NCBI GenBank assembly: GCA_947650365.1
Contig: OX393551.1
Span: forward strand, 6,482,501 to 6,546,500
Source of the DNA: Chamaelirium japonicum
Taxonomy: Eukaryota; Streptophyta; Magnoliopsida; Liliales; Melanthiaceae
Length of the DNA stretch: 64,000 bases
Direction: 5' to 3'
A model generated the notes under the pieces. It did not search any database, was not told the DNA's origin, and saw only the letters and a list, made by a program, of their open reading frames with translations. Position numbers and translations under genes: made by a program. This document shows, in pieces, positions 11,500 to 23,649 of the stretch (its first letter is position 1; every line of letters starts with the position of its first letter).

Positions 11500-13150
11500 A
11501 ACAATGATGATTGCCTGTCACGTCACCGAGCCGTCGCTCCGACCCAGGATGCGTGGCGAAACCCTAGTGGAGAGGACTTTCGGCCCGTGGTCTAGAGACC
11601 AAGGACCGAAAGGGGGTTTTTGTAGAAGGGATTTTATGTCACGCCCACCAGATAATGACACGTGTACTGCTGGACTACTCGGTCTGGTCTAGTACGGAGA
11701 TCCGTGGGACCCGATGGCATGAACTGGGCCCAAATCTACCAGACCCGACCCACGAGCTGCTTGGTTAGCAGAAGATTGAGCCATAGGAGGAAATCAGAGG
11801 AACACGAGCTCCTCAACGGGGGCCAAGTCGAGGGAGTAGCATGGTAGGTCGTTGTGCTTGTTCGGCTACCCGACCACACGGCTTGCCCGACTTGATCAAC
11901 GTCGAAGAATCACCATCAAGCAAGGAAATATCGAAAGACACCATAACGGCCGGGATACATGCCAGGCTATGCAATCCCGAGGAAATCTCGCTCGTCGGGT
12001 TGTGGGTTACCCGCGATGAGGTAGAACACCCACGATCCATGGGAGAATAGCAGAAAGATTTGAATAGCTTCCGATCGGAGGGGATCCATCGTAATATACC
12101 CAAGATCATCGCAGGATAGACCGCAGTGATTGCACACACGTGTGAAAAAATCTATAAAGAAACCCCGTTTCTTCATGGCCAGGTAAGCAATTCGAACTCT
12201 CGAGAAGTAATAAACAACTCAAGGGAATTGAAACCCAAGAGAGGCAATTCACTTCCAGACCCACTACCATACTACACATCTCTCCCTTCCCTGACTTGAG
12301 CGTTGGAGGGGCCTTAGCTTGGAGGTGAGCCTCAGTCTTTTTGCAGGTACAGCAGGAAGGCGGTGGAGGGTGTCCAGCTCCATTTCACGATCGGGTGTGG
12401 CCAGCGGGTCCCCCCCCCCCCCCCCCCCCACACACACACAGAGCCACCAGGGCCCCTCCTCCCCCCTCCACCTATACAGGCATTCTCGCTACGGCCTCGG
12501 TCACCTCTACTACTCTTGCTACTAGACATGATCGTTTTGTGTGCACTCACTGCCACAAACCAGATCATCTAAAGACCTGATTTTTTCTATAATTAAATAA
12601 TTCAAAAATAATATTTTTTATTATGGTTGAATATTGAATGAGAGGTCCTATGTCACTTATGAGTATGTAAGTGCACAGGAATTGAATCAGTGAGTCAGTG
12701 CGTAGAGACTGCACATGGGGAAATATGGACTTTTCGTCCGATCGGCGATGTACAACCCTAACCCTGGAATTCATGTGAGTCTTCTGAAAATGCTTTTATA
12801 TCGAGTAGGGAGTAGGAAACATCTCCCCCATGTGTTTTTATAGTTTGTTCGGGCTCCGAGCTCACGTACAGAGTGTTAGGGCCCCATTCGCACATAAAGG
12901 ACAAAATGGTTATTTTTGAAATTTGGACTTTTTCATAATTTTATAAAAATATATTTGGGAACTAAAAGTAATAAACAATGGATGCTTTGGAGATTATAAA
13001 TAATTTTTGGATTTTTAATACTAAACCATAATCCCGGATTAATTAACCCTAATCTAGGTTACCAAACTAGGTTAATTAGGTCCTAAACATTATTAGCACT
13101 AACCTAAACCCTAAGGGATTGGGATGACCATCAGGTGGGACCCTCTCCCA
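11500..13150. other. Unassigned stretch, possibly retroelement LTR sequence, with a C-run
   Basis: I see no gene. The piece ending near 12340 (CTTGAGCGTTGGAGGGG at about 12296-12312) resembles the U5 end of some plant gypsy LTRs, but no partner LTR or target duplication was found. A run of about 20 C followed by (CA)n lies at 12411-12440. From 12590 onward the sequence is AT-rich. Confidence 0.35.
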
Positions 13151-13156
13151 CCCTAA

Positions 13157-13640
13157 TTAGATGCCCCCCCATGTGGAAGCACATAGGTTGTGCTTAGATG
13201 GCGGCATTCTATTGGTTGGAGTAGTCAAAAGTCCTCGACCGATCTCAATCTCCAAAAACTGCGTGAACGGGAATTCGACCAGGAATTCCTCTTTTCCAAT
13301 CTCTTGTGATGTCCATGCCCAAGAACTTTGCCACGCCTGTCTGAGGTGCTCCGAGAGTTCCGTCGCGGAGACCGAACGCCTAAATACCCGGCAAACCCCA
13401 AATCGGGAGAAAGCCTCTATTATCTCTTCCCGACGAGCATCATCACGCAGGGTGAAGGACGCACCCAGAGCCGAGGTCGACGACGATCTCAAGGAACTAG
13501 GAGAGCGATCCATCCCGTAGCGATATAAGGTGTGGCCCACCTTGCCACAAGCGAAACAAACCAAAGAGTTTCATCAGGCAACGACGACGTGATCCCTTTC
13601 ACCGCACCGATGGCACCTCTGCCTGAAGCCGCCTCGACCA
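13157..13640 (-). pseudogene. Zinc-knuckle protein fragment of retroelement type
   Basis: On the minus strand the block begins with CHRCGERDHVV (about 13603-13571), then, after a stop, CFACGKVGHTLYRY (about 13558-13517). This is the double CCHC-type pattern of plant retroelement nucleic-acid-binding proteins, although the second knuckle lacks a canonical last Cys. Downstream in the same frame is a segment with GKEEFLVEFPFTQFLE, resembling regions of plant zinc-knuckle/LINE ORF1-type proteins. The frame ends at 13157. An internal stop and the missing partner domains suggest a relic. Confidence 0.5.
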
Positions 13641-13869
13641 CCGCCCGTAGGTGCCTTCGTTGAGGGAACCCATCACACCGCCTCCTTCCTTGGGGCCCGG
13701 GTCCTCACTATATCAGCAAAAGACTTTGGAGGCTGAGAATGAGGTAAAGGGTTTAGAGGGGGATGGTTGGCTTCCCCGAGACGCTTATCTCGGGAACGAA
13801 GTCCCCCCCAAAGCCACCCACCGATCCTCCTATTGTAGCTCGTGTGTCTTGAGCGTGGATTTTCTGTAT

Positions 13870-15060
13870 TAACATTAATAAATATGACTTTGGTTATTAC
13901 TTTAATTAGAATACTACTTTGGTGTATAATAATTCATATATATTAAAGGACCCTAGGGAACATAGTATGCCACTGAGGCGCATGGTGGGTCCATGCTTAG
14001 AAGACCCAGTGGACTGGTTTTGCGTAGACCTAGAACTAGTTCACAGCTTTGGTAATGTCGGTCGCTTCACCGAGAATAAGCTGTTGGCAGGTAAAGGATG
14101 TGGTGAAATCTCCACCATGGAAATGTGGGATTCTTATTTACCTGACCAAGCACAATGATCGTGTTGAACAGGAACCAAAACAGTGTACAGTTTAGTGATT
14201 CAAACACTAGTGCATAAACCGTCTTACTACTATAAATAATATGTCCTTAACCCTGAGGGACCATGTACACTGAGTCAACTGACTGTGTGGTGCTTTGATG
14301 TGCCAACGTGTGCGAACCCTCCATAATCTAATACTACGGTACGTTGGGTTACCCAGCTAGCGCTAGAGTGACATGCAATCCTTACAGGTTATCCGATGTC
14401 CAGTGTTGGATGGGTGTTTTTTGATAAGTCAATCTATCCACATAATTAATCCAGGCCTGGTGGTTGTCAGTATGACTGACGATGTTCCAGATGCTAGGCA
14501 TAGCACCGGAAGGTGTGTGGTATTATAGATGACAAGTCATCAAATCCTAATTAGATGATCAATCGGGATCTGACGGTGCTCTCCACCGCCCGAGTCGAAT
14601 CATGACACCAGTAATAGGAGAGACTATAGATTATCAGAGTATACTAGAGAACAGGGTTACGAGGAAGTAACATAAGTTTAGGATCACTGGAGTTCAACTC
14701 GCATCACACTCTAGGTGGCTACGTGGGTTAATCAGATTAGGACTGATTAGTTGAACTTTCGGTGTGTCACATGAACAGTTAATCAGGGATCCGGTTGGAG
14801 CTAGAGATCCTGAACTCAGAAGGTTCCACCCTGTCTTTGTATATAGGACTCGTTCTCCAACGTGATTAGACATGTTAGATGCAAAGTAGCACGATGGAGC
14901 ACAAGCCCGAAGCTTAAGAACCTAATTCACATGTGTTAAGGGGCCATAGGGGTATATTGGTCAATACTGAAATATGACTCAAAACATATTGAATATGGAT
15001 CTTAAAATGAGTGGAATAATTCCAGAAGATCATAAGCGCTAATGGAACTCTCCCTCTCTC
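13870..15060. other. Unassigned non-coding sequence
   Basis: No open frame here has a recognisable product, and I found no terminal repeats or arrays. Confidence 0.4.
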
Positions 15061-15229
15061 TCTTGTGGCCATCATAGAGCCGGCCACAAGTGGTTTACGC
15101 TAGCGTAAGCCACTTGAGGATCGATCTATAATAGCACAAGGAGAGGGGGAGGGGAAAACCCTAATTTTCTCTCCCTCCCCTTGAGAAATCCGACCCCCCC
15201 CCTCTCTCTTCTGTGGTTTCGGCCAAGAA

Positions 15230-15888
15230 AAAGGAGGAAGAAAAGGAGAAGGAAGAAGAAGAGAGAAAGAGAAAGAGGAGGTCTTCGAGGTACGCCATCG
15301 ACTTCGCTAAATGCCATCCTTTGTCGACGCGTCGTTCTTACACTCAGAGATAGGATGCCGTGGGTTCCCCCCACTACACCAATTTTGTTGAAAGATGACA
15401 GACAATGATCGTAGTTTTTCAGTACATTATTTTTCAGTCTGTCGTTTTTCAATACCCGTCGTTTTTTATCACTAAAAAAAATAAATTGACCGTCGTTTAT
15501 TAAAAGACAAACTTTGTCCGTCGTTTATTTATGTAGTTTATTCCTCAAAGGAAGAAGAAAGGAGGAAGGAAAGGAGAAGGAAGAAGAAGAGAGAAAGAGA
15601 AAGAGGAGGTCTTCGAGGTACGCCATCGACTTCGCTACATGCCATCCTTCGTCGACGCGCCGTTCTTTCACTCAGAGATAGGACGCTGTGAGTTCTCCCC
15701 ACTACACCAATTTTGTTGAAAGATGACAGACAATGATTGTAGTTTTTCAGTACGTTATTTTTCAGTCTGTCGTTTTTCAATACCCGTCATTTTTTACCAC
15801 TAAAAAAAATAAATTGACCGTTGTTTATTAAAAGACAAACTTTGCCCGTCGTTTATTTATGTAGTTTATTCCTCAAATTGGTGTAGTG
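15230..15888. repeat. 328-bp tandem duplication of a CACTA terminus plus flank
   Basis: Two copies with a period of 328 bp each contain a GA-rich flank (15230-15371 and about 15558-15699) followed by a CACTACACCAATTTTG terminus (15372 and 15700). The second copy runs to the inverted end AATTGGTGTAGTG at 15876-15888. The first stops just short of it, at CCTCAAA (about 15549). The copies share the same sequence with scattered substitutions. Confidence 0.8.
15700..15888. mobile_element. Miniature CACTA (En/Spm-type) element
   Basis: Terminal inverted repeats CACTACACCAATTT and (read inward from the right) CACTACACCAATTT bound 189 bp that has no coding capacity. The interior has repeated short motifs of the type GTCGTTTWT, as is common in subterminal regions of CACTA elements. 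A clean three-base target duplication is not visible (CCC on the left, TCC on the right). Confidence 0.65.
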
Positions 15889-16334
15889 TCCCTTCGCAAA
15901 GGACAAGGTGCTATCCGGTAGCTTCCCTCTCAATTCACATGCGGTTGATCATCATTCATTTTTAGTTCTCTTCGGATCTAAGATCTACAAGGTATAATGG
16001 TTCTAAACACCTAACTAGATGTATATATGTCTTTCGAAGATCGTAGTATGCCTCAAGGGTGTCCGCACATATGCTAGGATCATAGATGCAATATAGATTG
16101 TTTTGTGAAATTAATTGTAATGAAACATACACTCCCCCTTGAGAACCCCCAGCTCCTCGGGATTCCCTGCCTCGAGAGCGCCCCATCTGCTAGGCTTTGT
16201 ATACCTTTTTTTTTCTTTTCTAAATGTTGCTTTGTTTCGGATTTGTCAGATACCAGGACGGGAGATAAACCATTTGTGGGCCAAGTGGGTTAAACTAGTT
16301 TGGGCTTTATCCCGAAGGAGTGTCATTCCCTTAG

Positions 16335-16605
16335 GAGTTTTACCATACACTCGTACTGTCGGAGACCATGGTGGGTTTTGCCCACCATGAGCCAAGGCAA
16401 GTTACGCCTATTGGTGCTCCCGATGGAGCATGAATCCCACATGATTTTTATCCCACAATCAGACTGTTAGAGACCATGGTGGGTTTTACTCACCACGAGC
16501 CAAGGCAGGTTAAACTTATAGGTGCTCCCAAAGAAGTGTAAGTCCCATAGAAGTTATATCCCATACTCGGATTGTCAGAGACCATGGTGGGTTTTGCCCA
16601 CTGAT
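16335..16605. repeat. Imperfect tandem repeat, about 110-120 bp, two and a half units
   Basis: The motif GAGACCATGGTGGGTTTT recurs at about 16361, 16470 and 16579, each time with a similar surround (GCCAAGGCARGTTA, GGTGCTCCC, ATCCCA). Spacing is about 109 bp. No protein is encoded. Confidence 0.7.
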
Positions 16606-17630
16606 CATTTGTGATCACATCGATATTCTTAACCGGTTATCGTATAGTTTAGTGGCTTAATATTAGTATTGTCCCTTTTTTTCCTTTTTTCTAGGAAATA
16701 CCGGTATCGTCCTTATGGATTGATATACGACTACTAGGTTTGGGTACAAGTGACTCGATCTAGAAGAAGATGTTTATTTTTTAATTAATTAAACTAATTA
16801 AAGTGATAATTTAAAATGACTAATTTAAGAATTATAATGAACTAGATATCAATTGGAGATGACATAGGGCGGTGAATACACCACTAGCTCGGCATTAGGT
16901 TACTTTACGTTCATTAGGATTCGCTATTCCGATTAGATGTTTCAACCCATCATGACTACAAGCTATGATAGGGTCTCAAGAAAGATTATATAATTTTCAA
17001 TGGCATGAGTCTTCTTTGGTTGGCATGATCCGTCCTTTTGAGGCACGGATCGTCTTCCCTAAGCATGACTTATCTCACTAAATGATTATAGGCCTAATTG
17101 TATCTAGATAAAAAAAATCCTATCCATATTAGGGCACATATCACTTCCATAGATATGATGCATTCATTGTACAATGGTGGGTACAATGAGTACTAAGCGT
17201 AGCAATTAATATAAAAAAGTTTACTTCTACATTACACACCTCATTTCCCAAACAAGCAACCTAAGATCGAGCAAACAATATTTAGTTCAATTGAAACACA
17301 TAACGTCATGCATAGATCCATATCGAAACAAAAAAGATCAAAATTAAATATAAAAAAAACCGAATACGAACGCTAGGATTTCATTGAAACTCTAGATTAG
17401 GCCGTTAGCCAAGTATGGTGTCAATGACAAAGAAGCTCATGATGATCTCCTCTTTTCAATGGCTCCTAAAATGCGCTTTTATATTAGCTTTGGCCGGATT
17501 AAGGTTTGGTGCATAGTTGGAGGGGATAATTGAAGTTGCAAAAATTTGAGAATTTTTTTTTCAACCTATGGTGGGTCCCACGAGTTAATTTATGTAACCC
17601 ATGGTTATTACCTGTTGCCTATTTCAAGAT

Positions 17631-17696
17631 TTTTTTTTTGTTTTTTGAGAACCCCTCCTGAAGGAGGGAGGGTTAGGCAGACCCCGACCGGAATAT
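17631..17696 (-). mobile_element. Very short poly(A)-tailed retroposed insert
   Basis: A 66-bp insert with a T-rich end (poly(A) on the minus strand, 17631-17646) is flanked by identical 16-bp direct repeats TTGCCTATTTCAAGAT at 17615-17630 and 17697-17712. That is the signature of LINE-driven retroposition. The body is too short to assign; a 5'-truncated SINE or LINE tail is likely. Confidence 0.75.
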
Positions 17697-18007
17697 TTGC
17701 CTATTTCAAGATCATCGGTGGAGACTTAACACTAAGCACCGGGAGCTAAAAAAAAAAAATCCCCCAACTCCAATAAACCTTACATACCAGTGAACTAGGG
17801 GATGCTGCTAAGAAAATACAATCAAACTGTATTGACAAATATACTAGAAAGGGGTTCAATCATACTTCTATAGTTCCTTGGAAGATTTATATAACATGTT
17901 AAGGCGGTATTGTGCTGATTAGGCTAAGATTGCGTAGAGACAAGTTATCCATCCGATCTAATCGTACGCATCAAACACATCATAACCCGATCAAATCGAA
18001 TGGATAA

Positions 18008-18072
18008 ATCTCTCTCTCTCTCTCTCTCTCCCTCTCTCTCTCTCTCCCCCACTCTCTATCTCCCTCCCCATG

Positions 18073-18153
<81 letters not shown>

Positions 18154-18320
18154 CCCCCTCTCTCTCTCCCTTGATCTTTCTCTCCCCAATCTCTCTCTCT
18201 GTCTCTCTCTTCCCCAATCTCTCTCTCCGTCTCTCTCCTCTCTCTCTCTCTTCCCCCGATCTCTCTCTCACATAGACTCGGTCTCTCTCTTTTCCCCCGA
18301 TCTCTCTCTCTCTCTTGGGG
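18008..18320. repeat. (CT)n microsatellite, compound
   Basis: Long CT/GA runs, with the purest tract at about 18076-18150, are interrupted by CCCC and GATCT variants. The long open frames across it (Ser-Leu or Arg-Glu repeats) are artefacts. It lies about 170 bp beyond the 3' end of the HIPP coding region. Confidence 0.95.
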
Positions 18321-18492
18321 GGGAAGGGGGGGGTTTCGTGCCAAAGGCGCCCATTTTCTGTCAATCGGCACGGGCATGAACTAGTTTATTACAATAGAAG
18401 ACAGGGGGAATCACGGAACTCTCCTTATATTCCTAGACAAATGTACTTATTTGTAATTGTCATATCTCATAGGGTGGATACCTAATAAACTT

Positions 18493-19974
18493 TTACATGA
18501 CAGCGCATGCATTAGGATTCTCGTCACTGAACATCTGTGGAGGATACGCGTAGTCCACCTGGTACCTGGGGTAGTAGTAATAGAACTCGTTCTTCTTTAT
18601 CAGCCCAACCACCTTCCCGCTGCCGTCGACGGCGGCTACGGCAGCGGCCGCCGTGGCCGTGTCTGGTGATACGCCCTCCTTCTTATCCTTCTCCTCTACG
18701 CGGACTCCACCGCCATTCTCTCCCCCCTCCTTCTCTTTCTTCTCTTCTTCCACTTTCTCTTCCTTGTCCCCCCCGCCACCTCCTCCATCGCCGGCCTTTT
18801 TCTCATCCTTACCCTCCTCCTCCTCCTTTTCCTTCTCCGCTGCCTCCCCCTCCGGCGGCTTCTTCTCTACCGGCTCCTGCTTCATCACCACCGCGTGTTT
18901 CCCCGTCCTTTTGTAGACGTACTCCACCAGCTTCGCCGGCTTGACCACACCCCTCACTGTCACCTGCGAGCTCTGCAGATCCGGCTCCGCTTCTTCGACT
19001 CCTGAACTCCAATCCCCACAGCCCCATGCAAAACAAAAAAAAAAACTGAACTTTCAGAAAACTCAAAAAAGATCGAACCCAAATTGGATTTGCATGAGTG
19101 GGTTTCAAATTAAACCTTTCAATTTCATAATCCTTTTTTTAATCTCTTGGGCGCAGGCGGCGCAGTGCATGTGGACCCTTAGCACCACCGACATCACCTG
19201 GGCCTGCAGGACTTAAAAACAGAGGCGTTCAGAGGCAGAGGAAAACAGAGGAGAAACAGAGCGCGAAACATAGCCCGACCTCTTCCTTCTTGTCCTCAGC
19301 CGCCTTGGGCTTCACCTCCTCGGGATTGGCAGTGGGGAGAGGGCTGAGCAGCTCGACCTTCCGCCCGCTCTTCCGCCGGACCCTCTCCACCACCCTCATC
19401 GGGTCCTCCGCCGCCTTCCTCCCCTTCACCACCACCCTGTGCGTCCGGCAATCCGCCACCACCTCCTCCACCCCTTCCAACCCAATAAGAAACAAATGAA
19501 TAAATAATTTTGAAACTTCCAAAAATAAATCAAAATAAGAGGAAGAAGAAAAAGGCAGGGATCAATGTCGATACCTTCGAAGCCCTTGAGGCATCGCCTC
19601 ACCTTCCGGGCGCATCCCTCGCAATGCATGTAGACCCTCATAACAATCTCCTCAGGAGGAGGCGGCGGAGGCGGAGGAGGAGGAGGAGGAGGAGAAGAAG
19701 TGGCGGCCGCCTCCTTTGCCTCTCCGCCTTCCTTCTTTCCCCCCTCACTGCCCTCCTTCTTGTCCCCCTCACCCGCACCACCGCTTCCCTCATTATCCCG
19801 CACTCCTCCGTCTTCTCCTCCCTCCTCCTTACCCTTCTCCTCCTCCGGCGCATTCTGCACCTCCTCTGTTTTCTTCTCCTCCTGCCCACAATTTTTTTTT
19901 AAAAAAAGTTTTTTATTAAAAATAACAATTAACAGCCGGAGCAACGAAATGGCTTGGCCAGAGACCTCCCCCAT
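18493..19974 (-). CDS. Heavy-metal-associated isoprenylated plant protein (HIPP), five exons
   Basis: HIPPs are plant-only metallochaperone-like proteins that bind metals through HMA domains and attach to membranes by a farnesylated C terminus. Coding exons (minus strand, 5' to 3') are 19966-19974, 19575-19881, 19280-19473, 19116-19203 and 18493-19001. All introns are GT-AG and the joined frame is open for 368 residues. Exon 1 encodes only MGE. Domains in order: a Glu/Lys-rich N terminus, a 13-residue poly-Pro run, HMA1 with the metal site C90-E-G-C93 (MHCEGCARKV), HMA2 with C184-A-A-C187 (MHCAACAQEI), a long Lys/Glu/Gly-rich linker, a Tyr-rich tail, and the CaaX box CAVM at the very end. Exon 4 could start at 19203 or 19197, since both acceptors keep the frame. 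A TATA-like sequence on the minus strand lies near 20095-20103. No defect was seen. Confidence 0.93.
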
Positions 19975-20396
19975 CTCCTTTGCTTCGAGTTGCAGAGGCG
20001 ACTCCGAGTCTGCAACGCCGGTGACTGGACCCACACCTCGGAGGGAGGGGGGAGGGAGGAGATATGAACTGACCTGACGGCCTGGCCTGACGTGGCATAT
20101 ATTCACGTTCGACACGTTTGTGTACACGCGTGCCGCCTTCTGCTGCTCTCCTGCTGCGTTCTAATGGACTTCTAGTACATGTCGACGACAATAACTGGTG
20201 TGACGATATAAACCACGAGAATATGAAATCAACGGCCAGGATTCATACCGTGGGGAAGAGGAAGTACCACTCGGAAATGCGTCCATTGGTTAATTCAGAA
20301 GGATTAATTTTTTTCCATGAGGAATTTCCAATAGGATTGTTCAACCAAATATTCTGGTGACTTATCATCGATTTATGGCTAAACAAACTATCTTTT

Positions 20397-20609
20397 TTTT
20401 TTTTTTTCTTTTTTTTTGACATCGGCGGGTGTCCTGAAATCTTTCGGGCAATGGCCCACTTCAGGCTCGGACTAATCCCTCCGGGAGTGAAGCCCGACCC
20501 ACTCGGCAATTCCCACTTCACTCCTGGGTAAATCGAGGGGAGGAAGAGTTGAACCCACAACCTCATCACCAAAGCATCAGTTGCTTTGCCAACACTTCAA
20601 TCCCCTGGT
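20397..20609 (-). mobile_element. tRNA-type SINE with poly(A) tail
   Basis: On the minus strand the body starts at about 20609, contains a B-box-like GGTTCAACTC (about 20553), and ends in a poly(A) tail (the T-run at 20397-20418). It is flanked by 20-bp direct repeats (20377-20396 and 20610-20629) that differ at one base. It has no protein product; the open frame across it is incidental. Confidence 0.85.
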
Positions 20610-21154
20610 GGCTAACCAAACTATCTTTTCTAAAAAAAGCAAAAAAGGGATAATGTGTGATAGATCGTTGGGAAACAATTCTGGTTAGGGATAAGAAGAA
20701 CTAATGTTTAGCTTTAAAGTTAGGTCCCTCTAAATAGTAAAAGACCAATTTACCCTATATCAGTACTTTGTAGGGTTGATTTTCGGATGGATCAGATCGG
20801 AATAGAGGTATTCGGAAAATCTCCAAAAATTTTCAAAACCCCAAATGGTATTCTGATTCCGATTCTGAAATTTAAAAATCTAATTCCGATTCAGAATTTT
20901 GGGAATTATCAAAAAATTTCAGAATGTTACATTTTTAGAATTTTTCTCCAATTTTGATAGATTTTGGAATTTTTTAGAATTTTTAATTTTGAAATTTTCA
21001 GAATTGCACAACACATGCTGCTTCAAATAAGTCTTGGTTGGGTCAGGTCGAGCAAAGAAAGGAAACGGTAGAATAAGATTTGGTTGGGATTTAAGATTTT
21101 TAAGTTTTATGTGTTGCATCGTGGGCTATTGCCTACTAGTGTTGGGTTGAACCC

Positions 21155-21156
<2 letters not shown>

Positions 21157-21249
<93 letters not shown>
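21157..21249. repeat. (TA)n-(GA)n compound microsatellite
   Basis: About 23 TA units (21157-21202) are followed directly by about 23 GA units. The tract borders a fold-back element arm on its right. Confidence 0.97.
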
Positions 21250-21252
<3 letters not shown>

Positions 21253-21460
21253 TGTTACAGTGAGCTATGAGCTACGGAAGGAGAAAATGAGCTATGGTCA
21301 TTTTGACTACCCTAGAAGTTTTGGGATTTCGTAAAAATTGGTGGGTGTGTTTTCTAGGATAACATGATCATCCGTACCAATTTTCAAAAAATTCTAAAAC
21401 TTCTAAGGTCATCAAATGGTAGAAGCTTTATCTATCGTCCATAGTAATCATTAATTTTGC
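21247..21460. mobile_element. Half of a (TA)n-associated fold-back element
   Basis: The left end GAGGAATGTTACAGTGAGCT and the following motif (CTAGAAGTTTTGGGATTT, then TGATCATCC) match the palindromic elements at about 28330-28608 and 41338-41737. Only part of the palindrome is recognisable before the sequence changes near 21470. Confidence 0.6.
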
Positions 21461-21566
21461 TTCTGTATTAGGGCCTGCACTATAAACATCTTTTTCAAAT
21501 GGACATGATGTAAAATGAAAAGAATTGATCATGTCCTTATTCCCAAAACGAGATCATTAAAAGGAA

Positions 21567-21750
21567 TTATGGCTAACACCCCCAGTAACATGCTGCCCCA
21601 TACAGACATGATATTGTTTACTTTACTCATGCTTGCATAAGTACTTCCCAAGAGGTCACATATCCTCGTACTTCTCTCACCCAAGCACACTTAACTACAT
21701 AGTTCTTATAGGATCCACAGCGATGCATGGTTTTAAAATGTGTCATAACT
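21567..21750 (-). mobile_element. Cassandra-like TRIM LTR relic carrying a 5S rRNA-like domain
   Basis: Read on the minus strand, about 21750-21637 aligns along its length with plant 5S rRNA. It has GGATCC, an A-box-like AGTTAAGTGTGCTTGGGTGA (canonical AGTTAAGCGTGCTTGGGCGA), a C-box-like GGATATGTGACCT, and TTGGGAAGTACT. Substitutions throughout mean it is not a functional 5S gene. Downstream it ends in GGGGGTGTTA (near 21573), like the end of Cassandra LTRs, which are known to carry a 5S promoter. A simple 5S pseudogene is the alternative. Confidence 0.7.
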
Positions 21751-21763
21751 GTTTGTAAGGAGC

Positions 21764-22660
<897 letters not shown>

Positions 22661-22692
22661 TATTATTCTGTAGTAATATATATTACCGCTTC

Positions 22693-22935
22693 CATTCAGG
22701 ATCTAAGCAGACTGTATATGCAAGAGGTTGTCTGTTTACATGGGGTTCCACTTTCAATCATGTTTGATCAGGGTGTGAAGCTTACTTCAAAGATCCATGA
22801 GAGTTTGCAATGTGTCTTGGGATGATGATTATGGTTTAGTATGGATTTTCACCTCCAAACTGATAGACAACCAGAGTGAGAGAGAGTGATACAAATTTTA
22901 GAGGGCATGGTGAGAGCAATACTAGGATGGATGAC
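22693..22935 (+). pseudogene. Ty3/gypsy integrase fragment (C-terminal half of core)
   Basis: The plus strand reads LYMQEVVCLHGVPLSIMFDQ, then TSKIHESLQCVLG, a stop, and FHLQTDRQPE. This corresponds to the second Asp and the Glu region of a gypsy integrase. Its first 15 or so residues overlap in alignment with the end of the minus-strand fragment to its left but differ in sequence, so these are two separate relics lying head to head. Confidence 0.75.
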
Positions 22936-23287
22936 CTTATGTAAGTTCTCGTGTAAGAACAGATAAAGCAGACAATATCATGCTCTCGGCCCCCAAAATT
23001 AGAAGTGAATGCCGTGCCGCTGAGATGCACTCGGCCCCAGTTGCGCGCAGCTTCATGCTATTTGTGAGTGCTACTGTTCATTTTCAGTTAATGGTGAGTC
23101 ATCCATGAAGTGTGTTATTGATCGCACACACATCGAGTGGCCAACCTAGTTACAATTTGTCAGTAATTAATCAGGTAGTATTAGTACTATGAGAACGACC
23201 ATTTGACTGAATTAGATATTTCAGTACATGATCTCATGTTATTGGCTTGCATAAAGTTACTAACTTAATCCATATCCATATAATAAA

Positions 23288-23638
23288 GTGCAAATTACAG
23301 AAACCTCCCCTGAACTATTCAGCTCATTTCATATTGGTCCCTCAACTATTGTCTTAAACAATTTGATCCCTGAACTATTCACCTTCTGCTTTTAGCTAGC
23401 CCCCTTCGTTAACTTTTTTGCCCGAAAATACCCTTCCTAATTTTCAATAAGACTCAATTATTTTAAAATATTTAACTTATGCTTACTAGGACAAGGGTAT
23501 TTCTTAAATAAAAGTTGACTGAGGGGGTTAAATGCAGGCAAAGCATAGTTCAGGGATCAAATTGTTAAAATAATAGTTGAGGAACCGGCCAATACGAAAT
23601 GAGTTGTTTAGTTCATGGAAGATTTTTGTAATTTTCCC
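23288..23638. mobile_element. Mutator-type MITE with 9-bp target duplication
   Basis: The 351-bp element is bounded by TATAATAAA on both sides (23279-23287 and 23639-23647), the nine-base duplication typical of Mutator-like elements. The arms are long imperfect inverted repeats: GTGCAAATTACAGAAACC on the left and GGGAAAATTACAAAAATC read from the right, continuing through AACTCATTTC. It has no coding capacity. Confidence 0.88.
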
Positions 23639-23649
23639 TATAATAAAAA

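Noticed and set aside
11630..12340. Possible gypsy LTR next to the gag-like relic
   Set aside because: Only one end resembles an LTR; no partner, target duplication or primer site was found, and its orientation disagrees with the gag-like frames.
17980..18377. Arg-Glu and Ser-Leu repeat frames
   Set aside because: Direct translation of the (CT)n microsatellite.
20243..20572. 109-codon minus-strand frame with a Lys-repeat
   Set aside because: It is the body and poly(A) tail of a SINE with target duplications, not a gene.
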